DNA of 31,251 nucleotides, from assembly GCA_001931875.2 (NCBI GenBank), contig MSJH02000363.1:1-31251 (forward strand), in the 5' to 3' direction. Within the stretch, counting starts at the first letter, position 1, and each line of letters starts with the position of its first letter. A model generated the notes under the pieces. That model was not told where the DNA came from, ran no database searches, and saw only the letters and a list, made by a program, of their open reading frames with translations. The stretch comes from Byssochlamys sp. IMV 00236 (Eukaryota > Ascomycota > Eurotiomycetes > Eurotiales > Thermoascaceae). Below are positions 1 through 9,728 of the stretch, piece after piece. A program made the position numbers and the translations under genes.

Positions 1-69
1 CCAAAAACTAGAGCGCAATCTCATACCATTATCGTGGCTATTCACTCGTCTGGGGTTGTTCACGTTGTC
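1..69 (+). repeat. 69-bp perfect inverted repeat, left arm
   Basis: Positions 1-69 are the exact reverse complement of 2613-2681. Both arms encode the same stretch of the DDE transposase (PKTRAQSHTIIVAIHSSGVV). The identity stops abruptly at base 70 on one side and 2612 on the other; the left arm is cut by the window edge, so the true arm may be longer. Confidence 0.93.
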
Positions 70-599
70 ATAAGAAAACCTCCACCAAGAAAAAAAACAC
101 AGGCTGCTAAAAAAAAAAAAAAAAGAGAAAACCTAATAATGGAAAGAAGAGAACCGCAACCGAAATTAGTACAGAGGATCCAGAAGTTGACGACGATCCT
201 GCCGATAATAAGCCAATACTAAAAGGTACGACTACTGCTCATTTTAGCAAGTTTATGAGCGAGCTTCTTAGTGTAATGGATCTTGATGAAACTTTTAAGG
301 GAAGTTACATTGTTATGGATAATGCTTCTATTCATAAATCCAAGCCGATGTTATGGAAAATTGAAAGTAAAGGCTACAAAGCCATGTATCTACCTCCTCA
401 TTCACCTGAATTGAACCCCATTGAACAATTTTGGGCAATAGTTAAAGAGAAAGTGAAGCGTGGTTGGCTTATGAGTGAAGAAAGTTTATCTAGTAGGATT
501 GGCGATGCCTGTAATGATGTACTCATCAGTGATCTTTATAGCTTTTGTAGCCACTCTAAACTCCAAATCATTAAATGCTATAACAAAACACCGTTCTAA
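1..599 (+). pseudogene. DDE (Tc1/mariner-like) transposase, C-terminal part, frameshifted
   Basis: The open frame enters from the left edge in frame 1 (AIHSSGVVHVV, positions 34-66) and stops at 222. The rest of the protein is in frame 3, open from about 165 to the stop at 599. This second part shows the classical DDE_3 features: YIVMDNASIHKS (second catalytic Asp), YLPPHSPELNPIEQFW and a final Glu/Lys-rich helix (KEKVKR). In this family the enzyme cuts and pastes the transposon. A run of 13 A at about 110-122 followed by the frame change suggests slippage or decay, so the copy is probably dead. The N-terminal helix-turn-helix part is not attached here. A matching N-terminal half lies on the other strand at 2613-3347 and shares the first 69 bases of this window as an inverted repeat. 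Confidence 0.8.
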
Positions 600-834
600 T
601 ATGCACATGTTCCTTTTTTATTTTTTAAACGACAAACGTCTATGAATATCCCTTTGATCGTAGTCGTAGTCGTAGTCAGAATCATTACGTTTTTCTCAAC
701 AGTCTACAAAGGTTACATAATGTCTGATGAAGGTATTGATTTCGCTTTGATAAATGCACTGTCAACTAACTTTTATCTGTCAAAATATAAGCTCATTTCC
801 TTTGCCTTTAAGCTGGAAGCCAGGCTCAGATTTG

Positions 835-2174
835 ATGAGCAGGCTATTGTTTAATGATCCTATGATTGTGAATTTGGTTGTAAAATCACTACTAGGTATT
901 TATACTTGAAATATTAATATACTAGTTCTTAACACACACATTGCAATGTAGGCACAGACGTCCCAGAAGATATTTATACGGTAGCATCAAACGAGTGGGT
1001 CAATGGAAGTAGGTCCGATATTGTATACATGGTCAAGGACAAACCAACGGCAGAAAGACCAACCATTATAATCGAATTTCAATATAAAATCAGTCGTGAT
1101 TTTATGAACAGAATCATAAGCCATTCACTATCAGCCTATTGTTGATATAAAGCTTACCCAATCGTCCTTATCTTTGCAATCAAAGGGTTTTTAAGCGTTG
1201 ATATAGAGAAAGAGTTTTCTTGCGGTGATTGACGTGTTTGATGAGATAATCATTATACTAACCCGAGTATAATCTTACAGTAGATCATACATTCTACTTT
1301 ACATTCCTCTATCGCATCTGATAAGAATAACTTATAATAATAATAATTACTATAGTAGCTACTAGTATAACAATAATAATATAAGCATAAATAATGTCAG
1401 TGACGACAATAATATAAATAGCAGTCCTAGATTCTCTACCCAAGTAAACTCACACACAAACTTAATTTAATAATATTCAGCTCTTCTTAATAAAATGAAT
1501 CTAATTCGCAAGTCATCGACTTAACTGCCTTTTTAAATTACAACTAAAAGCTGAATACAACAGTGATGAAAGCCCATTCTTAAAAAGTGAATCTAAATTC
1601 TGGGCTAAGGATTGTCTTTTGATCTCACAAAGCTCAATAGATAAATTCTTAAATCGATCGCCCATGGAACCTATTGTCGCTTTAGGCTATTATCTTATTG
1701 CAGGAAGTTTGTCTTTGGATTCTTTAGAGTATCAACTTGATCCTACAGTAAAACCTCTTTATCAAATTTCCAAAGACTTAGTAATGAAAGAGTTACTGCC
1801 GAAAAACAAATCTGTAGAATCCATCCAATTGGTTCTTGAGAAGATAAAAAGACAACTTGACCATGTTGTAGACGAAGACAAGGACACAAGACATCTCGCT
1901 GTCAAAAAAATAAAAGAATGTGTAAACGAAAGTTTGGAATTAATAAGTGAACAAAACATTTCTGACAACAAATTCAGACCAAGGAGAAATCAAAGACAAC
2001 AAATACGCTGAACAAGATATCTTATTCATCGAATCCAACAGCACAGTCGGAAAAAATAAAAACTGGAAACGAATTTTTGATAAAGGAAAAGCAGAAGGTT
2101 TTTTCAAGTCATACTCTTCATCTCACACTCTAAAGACTTCCTATTGGCATTACCGAAGAAGAACCAAAATATAA
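835..2174 (+). pseudogene. Broken gene of an expanded PD-(D/E)xK nuclease-like family (copy 1)
   Basis: I read a start at 835 (MSRLLFNDPMIVNLVVKSLL), a 56-bp intron 896-951, then GTDVPEDIYTVASNEW, SRSDIVY and TIIIEFQYK. The order Asp (SRSD) followed by a hydrophobic strand ending in E-F-Q resembles a PD-(D/E)xK core. An in-frame TGA at 1143-1145 interrupts it, after which the same frame continues (AYPIVLIFAIKGF) to about 1230. About 310 bp of AT-rich DNA follows. The C-terminal part resumes near 1555 (FWAKDCLLISQSSIDKFL, 1598-1651), runs to about 1965, then shifts frame into a Lys-rich tail (GKAEGFFKSYS) ending at 2174. From memory this resembles a multi-copy protein family of Mucorales, probably mobile-element associated. 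The nuclease assignment is an inference from motifs. The copy is clearly non-functional. Confidence 0.6.
1231..1550. other. AT-rich simple-sequence insertion inside copy 1
   Basis: This stretch separates two coding parts of the broken nuclease-like gene and has no open frame of note. It is full of ATA/ATT units, for example around 1335-1400. It may be a small decayed insertion or an expanded simple repeat. No terminal repeats were obvious. Confidence 0.5.
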
Positions 2175-2207
2175 AATATTTATTATCAAAAATAAAAGCT
2201 ACTGTTC

Positions 2208-2612
2208 TTAAACATTACTCTTTGCTTCGCAAGTAAAGCAAATACTATGAGGTTGAGCCTCATATAAGGAAAACGTTTTACTGGGGTTTGAGATAAACTG
2301 ACATAATGCAACTAACGATGTAGGTGTAGATCTGTCATCTGCGTTACTGATACCAGAAGGAGAGAACAAAAAACACTTGTGCGCCCAAAATGTAGATTTA
2401 AACGGTATCAAAAATGTGTCTTCATTAATACCTAATTCTTCTCTATTGATAGACGTGGAAGGAATGATCAAAACGATTGGAGAAGTCATATATTTTTCAT
2501 AAACAAGTGTTGAAAACAGGATCGTATCTGACATCGAATCAGAATCAACTACTTCTCGAATATTGATGACTATAGGTGTAAATCTGCTAGAATTTTCATT
2601 TTGTGAGATGTA
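2208..2612 (-). pseudogene. C-terminal fragment of the nuclease-like family (copy 2), fused to transposase sequence
   Basis: Reading on the minus strand, the open frame passes without a stop from the transposase repeat (2681-2613) into a different protein: FTPIVINIREVV, MTSPIVLIIPST, then STFWAHKCFLFSPSGIS and TSLVALCQFISNPSK, with a stop at 2208. The order P-I-V-L-I, F-W-A-x-x-C-x-L-x-S and a hydrophobic helix matches copy 1 (PIVLIFAIKGF; FWAKDCLLISQSSI; PIVALGYYLIAG), so both appear to be members of one family, clearly diverged. The fusion point lies exactly at the end of the 69-bp inverted repeat, so it is best explained by recombination rather than by a natural domain fusion. The N-terminal half is missing. 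Confidence 0.55.
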
Positions 2613-2681
2613 GACAACGTGAACAACCCCAGACGAGTGAATAGCCACGATAATGGTATGAGATTGCGCTCTAGTTTTTGG
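2613..2681 (-). repeat. 69-bp perfect inverted repeat, right arm
   Basis: Exact reverse complement of bases 1-69. It lies in the transposase reading frame on the minus strand, between the N-terminal transposase part (2682-3347) and the foreign C-terminal sequence at 2208-2612. Confidence 0.93.
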
Positions 2682-3347
2682 TTGTTTTACTAATAGCAGA
2701 GCTGCCACTCTTTGATCTATCCCAATTATTCCTCATATTAATATGAAACCCAGCTTCATCAATGAAAATACAATTTTTTGTAAAATCCATATCAGAATCT
2801 TTCCATTCCATAAACCACTCGAATCTAGTCTGTAGGTTTCCCACTGAGTTTCTGACTTCAGGTTCAAACATCAGTTTTTTCACAGTGATGAGCATTGTGT
2901 TTCGTAAATGGTTATTAAGTTGCGACTTTGATATAGTAAAGTCTTCAAATCGCTCAGTCAAACGTCTGAATATAACTGGGGATCATTATTAAGTAGCTCT
3001 TTTATATACTCGTTATGCTCGGTTGTAAATGAGCTTTTCGGACCACTGTTTTGGCCACTAGTCCACGCTCTTGAGGATTTTCGAGCATACGGTCTATAAA
3101 TGTTTCTCTGGCGAAGTCGCTGTAATTGTTGTATAATTTCACTGATGGTTTCAACTTACTAGGTTTCGACTGCTTTTTAACTGAGGACTCTTCAGCAATT
3201 TTTTCGGGGGGCGCTTAACGCTCAAGTAAGTTTGTCGACTAGTTGTTGCTTCAAGAACTATGTTGGGATCATCAACATGTGGTAAAACATCCTCCATCGG
3301 ATCGTAAACTTTTTCTCCTTCTTCATTAAAAATGTTTTCCTGTCCAT
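2613..3347 (-). pseudogene. DDE (Tc1/mariner-like) transposase, N-terminal part, frameshifted
   Basis: On the minus strand a possible start at 3347 (MDGQENIFNEEGEK) leads into a Lys/Ser-rich region. After frame breaks come KLYNNYSDFARETFIDRML and NPQERGLVAK, which resemble the N-terminal helix-turn-helix region of mucoralean transposases. Next is a clean stretch at 2671-2961 with ISKSQLNNHLRNTM, FTKNCIFIDEAGFHINM (first catalytic Asp of the DDE triad in FIDEAGFH) and NNWDRSKSG. A further frame change near 2700 leads into KQPKTRAQSHTIIVAIHSSG. At least two or three frameshifts make it a pseudogene. Its natural continuation is not downstream here but is represented at 70-599 on the opposite strand. 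Confidence 0.75.
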
Positions 3348-3349
3348 CT

Positions 3350-4300
3350 TTATAAAAAAAAAAGTATTCATCACTATGTTATATTTTATTAGGAAGAGAG
3401 AGGGACAAAACCAGGTGTAGAAGATATGCGACAATTAGGCACAATCTTCCAGCCAATTTTAGTAAGCTAGTTCCGACAACTGTTTTTAACCAAAGTGGAC
3501 AAAAACAATTTAAACTCATGACATTTATTTTTCTAATTCCGCCATTTATTTTTGAGGAAACGCCAAATTCCATAGGTTTGACTGTACTAGTCAAGATAAT
3601 CTGAGATTGAAAATAGACGTTGGGTACTTCTTTGGATGTAAAATACAGATCAGTCTATAGTAACCTTATGGCTAATATGGTTTAAAAAATGGATTATACG
3701 ACAGACGTAATTTACAATTATATTTCATACTTAGTAACAGAAACTCCTATATATAATGACTACAATTAATAAGGCTACATATCAAACATAAGCATCAGGT
3801 GCCGTCTTTATGTTTCAGTTAAATATACATGTATATAAACATCAAGTGTATATGGAATAAAACTAACTTCATACAATGTTTTCTTCTAGTAATTTCATGT
3901 TGTGCCTTTAGCAAGCATGCTACTTGATGTGTTTTTGACTTGTAGCTTATGTCTAAAATGGAGTAAACGATATCAGTGACAAACTCCTCCGAATCACAAA
4001 TTGTGTTGCTTGGCAACCATGTTGAAAGCTTTATGAGTATTTCACTACAATTACGACATTTGCAAAAGAGAAAAAGTGAAAGCCTTATGTGATACTAATT
4101 TTTTCTGCCAAGTATTCTTTAGGTTGTGCGGCACAGGCGCTGTGTTTGAATCTTAAATCACTGTAAAACTGGGACATCAGCCTACTTTCTTTTATTTATT
4201 GTTCCCTTTTTAACGCAACCCCCTCCCCTTTTATATCAAGAGAGTGTAGACAACAAGAGTAACACGCTTATTATAAAAGACATTTATTGAAATACATAAA
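3350..4300. other. Intergenic, no convincing gene
   Basis: The interval between the transposase remnant and the kinase start has only short open frames. One on the minus strand (3819-4016; 65 codons from ATG at 4016, beginning MPSNTICDSEEFVTDIVYS) has protein-like composition but no recognisable motif or promoter. It could be another element remnant. AT-rich tracts dominate the rest. Confidence 0.5.
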
Positions 4301-4304
4301 CAAG

Positions 4305-5714
4305 ATGAGATTACTTGACAGTTTATTTGACATATTCAGTTCCTTTGTTGTGTGTTGTATACCAAACCCAAATATCAGTATCAATGGAAGAGCATACCGT
4401 ATTATCAAGCTACTAGGAGAAGGGTAATTGACAGATATATATACCTTATGAAGAAGTATTAAATATCATATATCAGTGGTTTCTCCTTTGTTTATCTTGC
4501 ACAGGATGGTTCCGGTAACCTTTATGCTTTAAAAAAGATACGATGTACACTAGGCACAGAAGAAGCAGAACTAGCACAACGTGAAGTGGATGCATATCAG
4601 ATGTTTTCACATAAAAATATAATTAAAATGCTAGTAAGAACAAAAAAAAAAAGAAAGAGAAAAAAGAGAAAGAGCATATTGTAACTTGTTTAAAAAGGAC
4701 TCTAGTACAATAACTGAACCTGACGAAAGCAAAACGATTTATATCTTTTTACCTTATTATAGGGTAAGTGGGTGGATAAGGTATCGATCATTATTAACCC
4801 TTTAAAAGAGAGGAAATTTGCAAGATGCAATTAACAAGAACAATATGAACAATACACACTTTGAAGAGATAGAAATGCTTAGATTATTTCGAGAAATATG
4901 CGTTGGTGTACGTGTCATGCATACGTTCCGAGGCCAATCTGCTGCTAGAACCCAATATGAACCAACGCATGCTATGACTCATGAAGAAGAAAGCAGGCAG
5001 GACCAAGCTTTGTTGGGTGGAAGCCATCAAGAACAATACACTGGCGGTATTGCAGCGGAAGGAAGAGGGGAAGTTATACCTTGGGCTCACCGAGACATTA
5101 AGCCAGGGTAATAATAAGATTCAAATCAAAAAGCGTGTTCATACTAATATCTTTTAGAAATGTCTTGATCGCAGATGATGGACAAACTGCGGTATTGATG
5201 GACTTTGGCTCAGCATGTCAAGCACGAATTCGTATTGAGAATAGGCAAGAAGCGCTGGCACAGCAGGTAGAAAAAAAAGTCTATTATTTTCTACATCTCT
5301 TCATAACCTTTCTTTTATAGGATCTTGCTGCTGAACACTGTACAATGCCATACAGAGCACCAGAGTTATTTGACGTCAAGACAGGGACCACAATTGATGA
5401 AAAAGTCGATATCTGGTCATTGGGCTGTACTCTTTATGCCATGGCCTATGGGCAGTCTCCCTTTGAGATGAACACTGATCAAGGAGGCTCTGTTGCACTC
5501 GCCGTTTTGAATAATCAATACAAATTTCCAGAGAGTAATGTATACTCACAGAATGTGAAAGATCTTATTCAGTGGATGTTGACAACAGACCCATCAAGTC
5601 GTCCTGACATTCATCAGGTAAGCCTTCTTATTTTTTTTAGTACAAATCAGGCTTATATAAACCATTACATAGGTATTGAGCAAACTAGATGAAGTACTCA
5701 ATATACAGCAATAA
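4305..5714 (+). CDS. ENV7: ENV7/STK16-like Ser/Thr protein kinase
   Basis: Spliced model of seven exons (4305-4423, 4477-4633, 4698-4763, 4809-5107, 5158-5266, 5321-5617, 5673-5714) gives 362 aa, close to yeast Env7 (about 364). All six junctions are GT-AG and keep frame; introns are 45-64 bp. The N-terminus has a double Cys (C17-C18 in VVCCIPNP), where Env7/STK16 kinases are palmitoylated for vacuole or Golgi membrane attachment. Kinase motifs: Gly loop LLGEGGFSFVYLA (about 36-48), Lys59 (ALKKI), HRDIKPGN (His208), DFGS (Asp229), APE-type PYRAPELF and DIWSLGCTLY. These imply an active kinase of the NAK-related group. In yeast Env7 restrains vacuole fusion. A hydrophilic insertion of about 60 residues precedes the HRD loop (about 150-205). 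The gene converges on the WC-1-like gene, 187 bp between stops. Confidence 0.9.
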
Positions 5715-5901
5715 TAACCAACTCCTTTTTTTTTGTAAAATATGAATGTAAATCGTCCCTCTCCTCTTCCCCCTTTCTCGATAACCACATCATAAGAGCT
5801 GTTTCATAGCCAATAAATACACATGGGTTTTTTGTTTGTAATATCTTGACATATAAAAACCATCAAATAGGGAGACAATTTATATAAAGAATTTATTGAA
5901 A

Positions 5902-8356
5902 CTATGCGGATGACGGCCAATCTTTGGTAGAGCATGTATTACATAGCAAAGGCTGATCAAGCGGATATTCTGATAAATCCTTTGATCCTGGTAATCTTCG
6001 AAAACAGGATACACACATTGGAACATCTTCACCATTCTACAACAGAAAGAAATCAAAATCTGTCTTTATCTTTGTCTTTATCTTTATCTTTACCTCTTTA
6101 GCTTTTTGTAATAACATTCCTAGTTGATCACGCAGTTTTTTATTGCTTATACGTAATTGATGTAACTCATACTGCCAATTCGCGTTTCTGTTGATGTCCA
6201 GTTCATCAATCATTCTTTCAACAGAGATCACTTTTTGAGCTGCATCATAACCCAGTAGAGATTGATCAGAACGGCCTTTCTTTTTGATATCAGTATCTAT
6301 GGACACAAAAACGGGCTCCTCATCTGTTAGTACTGTTTCATCATTCACAACCCTTGTCTGCATTAAAACAAAAGATGGTTCTTCTTTACAGGATGGTTTA
6401 CCATCTGGATAAAAAGTGGTGGCTACCATCACTTCCATTCCGGCATTGTCCAGCAGTGCATGCCTCAGATAGGCAATCTTGCCTTCTTTCACTTCTGCTA
6501 GTGCACGTGTAAGATCAGTGGTTCGATTGCTACGCATCAATTGATACAAAGATGTGCCGACAACTTCAACTGGGAGTAATCCAAGAATGTTTGTACATGT
6601 CGAGGTTATATAAAGAATGAGGCCATCCATACTAAGCTTTCCCCAAAATTCATGATCTTCTGCTCCAGGTGTCGTCTTTTCCGTATTATAGGGTCGACTA
6701 GTATGAGTTTTGTTCCCAACATCAAGAGCGCCACGTGGGAGTTGGTAGACAGATCGCTCTCTCCCGGACAGCACCACATATTTCCTGCCTCGTCCATCTT
6801 CATTACGTAGCTTACCACAGCATTCAATCCACATATATCCAGAATTTTTTCGACGTATGCGATATATCAGGTTTACTGGTTCGTTTGAATCATTCGACGA
6901 TTGCTTTAATTCTCGCATCACTGTTGTTATATCGGAAGGATGACAGACCGCTTTCAAGGATTTGCCTACCAGTTCTGTAGGGTCGTATTCTAGCAATTGT
7001 TGTGAGGAATCAGAGCAGTAAAGAAATATTCCCTTGATAGTCAACACATGGATAAAGTCAGGACTCTGATCTAGTAGTAATTCATGCCAACATCGCTTGA
7101 ACTTTCCTTCGTCTGTGCTAGATTCTTTCGCCAGCCCTTCTATATTCAAAGGCCGCTCATCACCAACGAACGGTTCACTCACTGTATCTTCTATAGGTAG
7201 CATAAAATCATTGTTGTTGGTTATCTGCTTGTTTGTCGATGTCTGAGGCCGTCTCCATTCTTTTATATCTTCACTATTGAAGTCTTGCGTTAAGCCTTGA
7301 TCAAATCGTTAAATTTGACAACAAGTTTACCAACAAACAATTTACCGTGTATACTTTGTGGAATAGAGCTGCTTCTATAGTTTACAGCATATGTTCCATC
7401 TTTATCAAAGTGTTAATTCACCATCTCGTATTATTTACTCCTGTTACCTCTCATATTTTGAAATATAGCATTTGGCTGTTCAACCAAGTCTACTTGCAGT
7501 CCAACAAAATAATCTATTTCATCCGAGTCCCAAGAGATAGGTATTACAGTTAACAAATTGACAAATGGCTACAAAGATTGGAAACAAGTCAGATGCAACG
7601 TATAACAGTTTGTCTTACCTGTCCAGTCTTTCGATAATTGATAATACTCGACTGAGACTCCTTTCCTTGTATCAAATGAGTCTTGATGTGATAGACTGTC
7701 GTATTATCCGTATATTTTCTTCTTGATCCAATGGCTACGTTTCCATCAGGTGCTTGTAAAAACCGACAATTGCGGCCGATAACCTCACTTGGCGCGTATC
7801 CTGTCAATTTTTCAAACATGGGCGAAACATAAACAAGAGGAAAATCATATTGTTTTGCGTCTACAACTACGAATGCACATGATAGATCTACTGGTCCCAA
7901 GTTGATCTGAGGGTTAGGTCTATATGTAGATGAGCATATGTTTGTCAGTAGAATATTTTACAACACTCACCTATTAGCTACACGCGAGAGAATAGACAAC
8001 ATGTCAAAGCCAGTGTTTGCGTACATACCAATATATCGGTCTCCGTTATTGGTATCTGCAGTGGGGGGTATAGATGCTGGTGGAGGTATTGAAGAGGTGG
8101 TTGCGATCATGGGCTGTTGAAAAGGGTATGGAGGAACAAAAGGTGTATGAGATTGCATTTTATGAAAGTTGGCATTACTGCTACTACTACTACTATTTCC
8201 ACCGCCACCCGCAACATGACTGCCACTACTACTGCCTGTCATTAAGCCAGCTTGATAACCACTGAAGGAGAATAACTTGTCACTTGATGGTGGAACATTG
8301 CTACTTTCATATAATTGAGGATTAAACTGCGCTGAAAATGTCTGAAAAGGATCCAT
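5902..8356 (-). CDS. wc-1: White Collar-1-like blue-light photoreceptor (LOV-PAS-PAS)
   Basis: Spliced minus-strand model: 8356-7971, 7919-7619, 7568-7448, 7399-7355, 7295-6094, 6036-5902, all GT-AG and in frame, giving 729 aa. The start is the first ATG (MDPFQTFSAQFNPQLYE), followed by a Ser/Gly/Asn-rich region. A LOV domain (about 138-290) has GRNCRFLQ with the flavin-adduct Cys at residue 180, the FVGLQVDLVEQPNAI strand and DGTYAVNY after it. A second PAS spans about 345-470 (SPDFIHVLTIKG) and a third about 498-610. A basic/coiled segment (NWQYELHQLRISNKKLRDQL) follows, as in WC-1 proteins. The last exon carries C693-x2-C696-x20-C717-x2-C720, in the place of the usual GATA zinc finger but with a longer loop and no Trp. 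Mucorales have several wc-1 paralogues; which one this is cannot be decided here. Confidence 0.92.
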
Positions 8357-9340
8357 TATCGAAGAAACAAGCTTATAAAAAAAGAGAGAGAGAAAAAAAA
8401 AAAGAAGTAACCTTTTTATATGTGAGTTTCAATAAATTAAATATGCTGGAGTATTTGCAGCATAGAAAGGGGGGCTGCTTTCTCTCTATGGTAGTTTTAC
8501 ATCAAAACATTGGAATATTACCTAATATGGAATATAAATAGGTTTCTTAGATCGAGATCGCGCAAATAAATACAAGATACAAAAGGAAAGGGGGGGATTG
8601 ACCCAACAAAACTATTTTACCCACACACCTACACACATATATATACATACACATATTATATGCTATTATATATTATTATACCCACAGCACACTTGTCCTG
8701 AATGTTTGTTTAAACATGGTTTTTTATTGATGATCCAATTGAGCGCTAAAATATATAAAACAAATAAACATTGCTCAACTCGTTCAATCCGTTTGGAGGT
8801 AAATAGTAGCGGAAAACCCCCTTATAAATACATGGGTAAAAAATGCTAAAGGATAGTAATGATCAGAGTTACCGATGAAAAGTTAAATGAACTGCTTTAA
8901 CCATACAAGGAACTTTTGACCATGGAGATGCCTATTAGTGATCAATTTGTTATGGTGTAGTTGGTCTAATTCATATAATAGAGAGCATATAGTCGGCTAT
9001 CGCTGAGACCAGGTGAGGGCTAGGTTTAGGGGAGCCGAAGGGCGTAAAGGTAACATACTCAGAAGGAATGACAATGGATCTCGTATAGTTTCAGGCATGA
9101 ACGGATGTCAGTGCATATCAAGACAACTAATAGCGTGTTTCTTAGAGATCAGTTGCGTTAGGTGCTTGGGACATGGCCGAGGTTTACCACAAGGAAGCCA
9201 GCCTAGTCTCCAGCGTATACAGCGGCTGCGCTCTTATTTAAACATGAGCAGCCAGAGTATAGGATCTAGGTCATAAATGTTTATTACAAGTACACTTCTT
9301 TCAGAAACTATTGGCACACTTCAGGAAACTAAATTGTACA
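8357..9340. other. Intergenic region upstream of the WC-1-like gene
   Basis: The first 250 bp upstream of the photoreceptor start contain purine-rich tracts (8378-8405) and are the likely 5' UTR and promoter. At about 9000-9270 there is a locally more GC-rich stretch with one open frame (9013-9276, 87 codons, non-ATG start). It has no recognised domain and I do not call it a gene. A TGGTGTAGTTGG motif at 8952-8963 resembles a Pol III A box, but no cloverleaf or B box follows. Confidence 0.45.
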
Positions 9341-9350
9341 GAATTATTTT

Positions 9351-9728
9351 TGGCAAACACTTGGTGCATTCAAAAATAAGCCAATGCTACGGGCGCTACC
9401 TATGTTGTCACATACAACTTTACACTACCAAAGTCTCTGCCTAACCTAAGGCTGTCCAGTTCATTCTAATATAAATACGGTGTCACCATATTTATACGTA
9501 AGCTAAGTGGTCTTTGTTGATAGACTAACAACAAAAAATCAAAATAAATACATCAACAACAGCATTTCTTTTTTTATCTCTTTCTTCTTCTTGAAAAGAA
9601 ACAAACCAAGTTGACGACTTTATAAACTCATGTTTAGCTTGACACTACGTATTCAAAAGCTTTGTTGAGCAACATCATAGGTAGCGCCTGTAGCATTGGT
9701 CTATTTTTGAGTGCATCAAATGTTTGCG
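9351..9728. repeat. Imperfect inverted repeat, arms about 58 bp
   Basis: The left arm 9351-9408 (contains CCAATGCTACGGGCGCTACC) is the reverse complement of the right arm 9670-9728 (contains GGTAGCGCCTGTAGCATTGG), with about eight mismatches and one 3-base gap. About 260 bp separate them. The right arm overlaps the start of the broken gene 9661-10307, so the left arm may be an inverted second copy of the same gene start, or the two may be ends of a foldback element. Confidence 0.8.

Noticed and set aside
720..854. Short protein beginning MSDEGIDFALINALSTNFYL
   Set aside because: Its frame ends just where the ATG at 835 in another frame opens a product (MSRLLFNDPMIVNLV) that splices correctly into the conserved VPEDIYTVASNEW exon, so the longer frame is not needed. 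It could still be upstream sequence of unknown use.
6735..6980. Plus-strand open frame within the photoreceptor
   Set aside because: Antisense shadow of the PAS-domain exon.
8945..9020. tRNA or tRNA-derived SINE suggested by TATGGTGTAGTTGGTC
   Set aside because: The A-box-like motif is good, but no acceptor stem, anticodon arm or GGTTCGA-type B box follows within the expected distance.
9001..9040. Telomere-like TTTAGGGG near 9028
   Set aside because: A single occurrence with no tandem repeats.
9013..9276. 87-codon open frame in a GC-richer stretch
   Set aside because: No ATG start, no recognisable motif, Arg/Ser/Gly-biased composition; no promoter in front.
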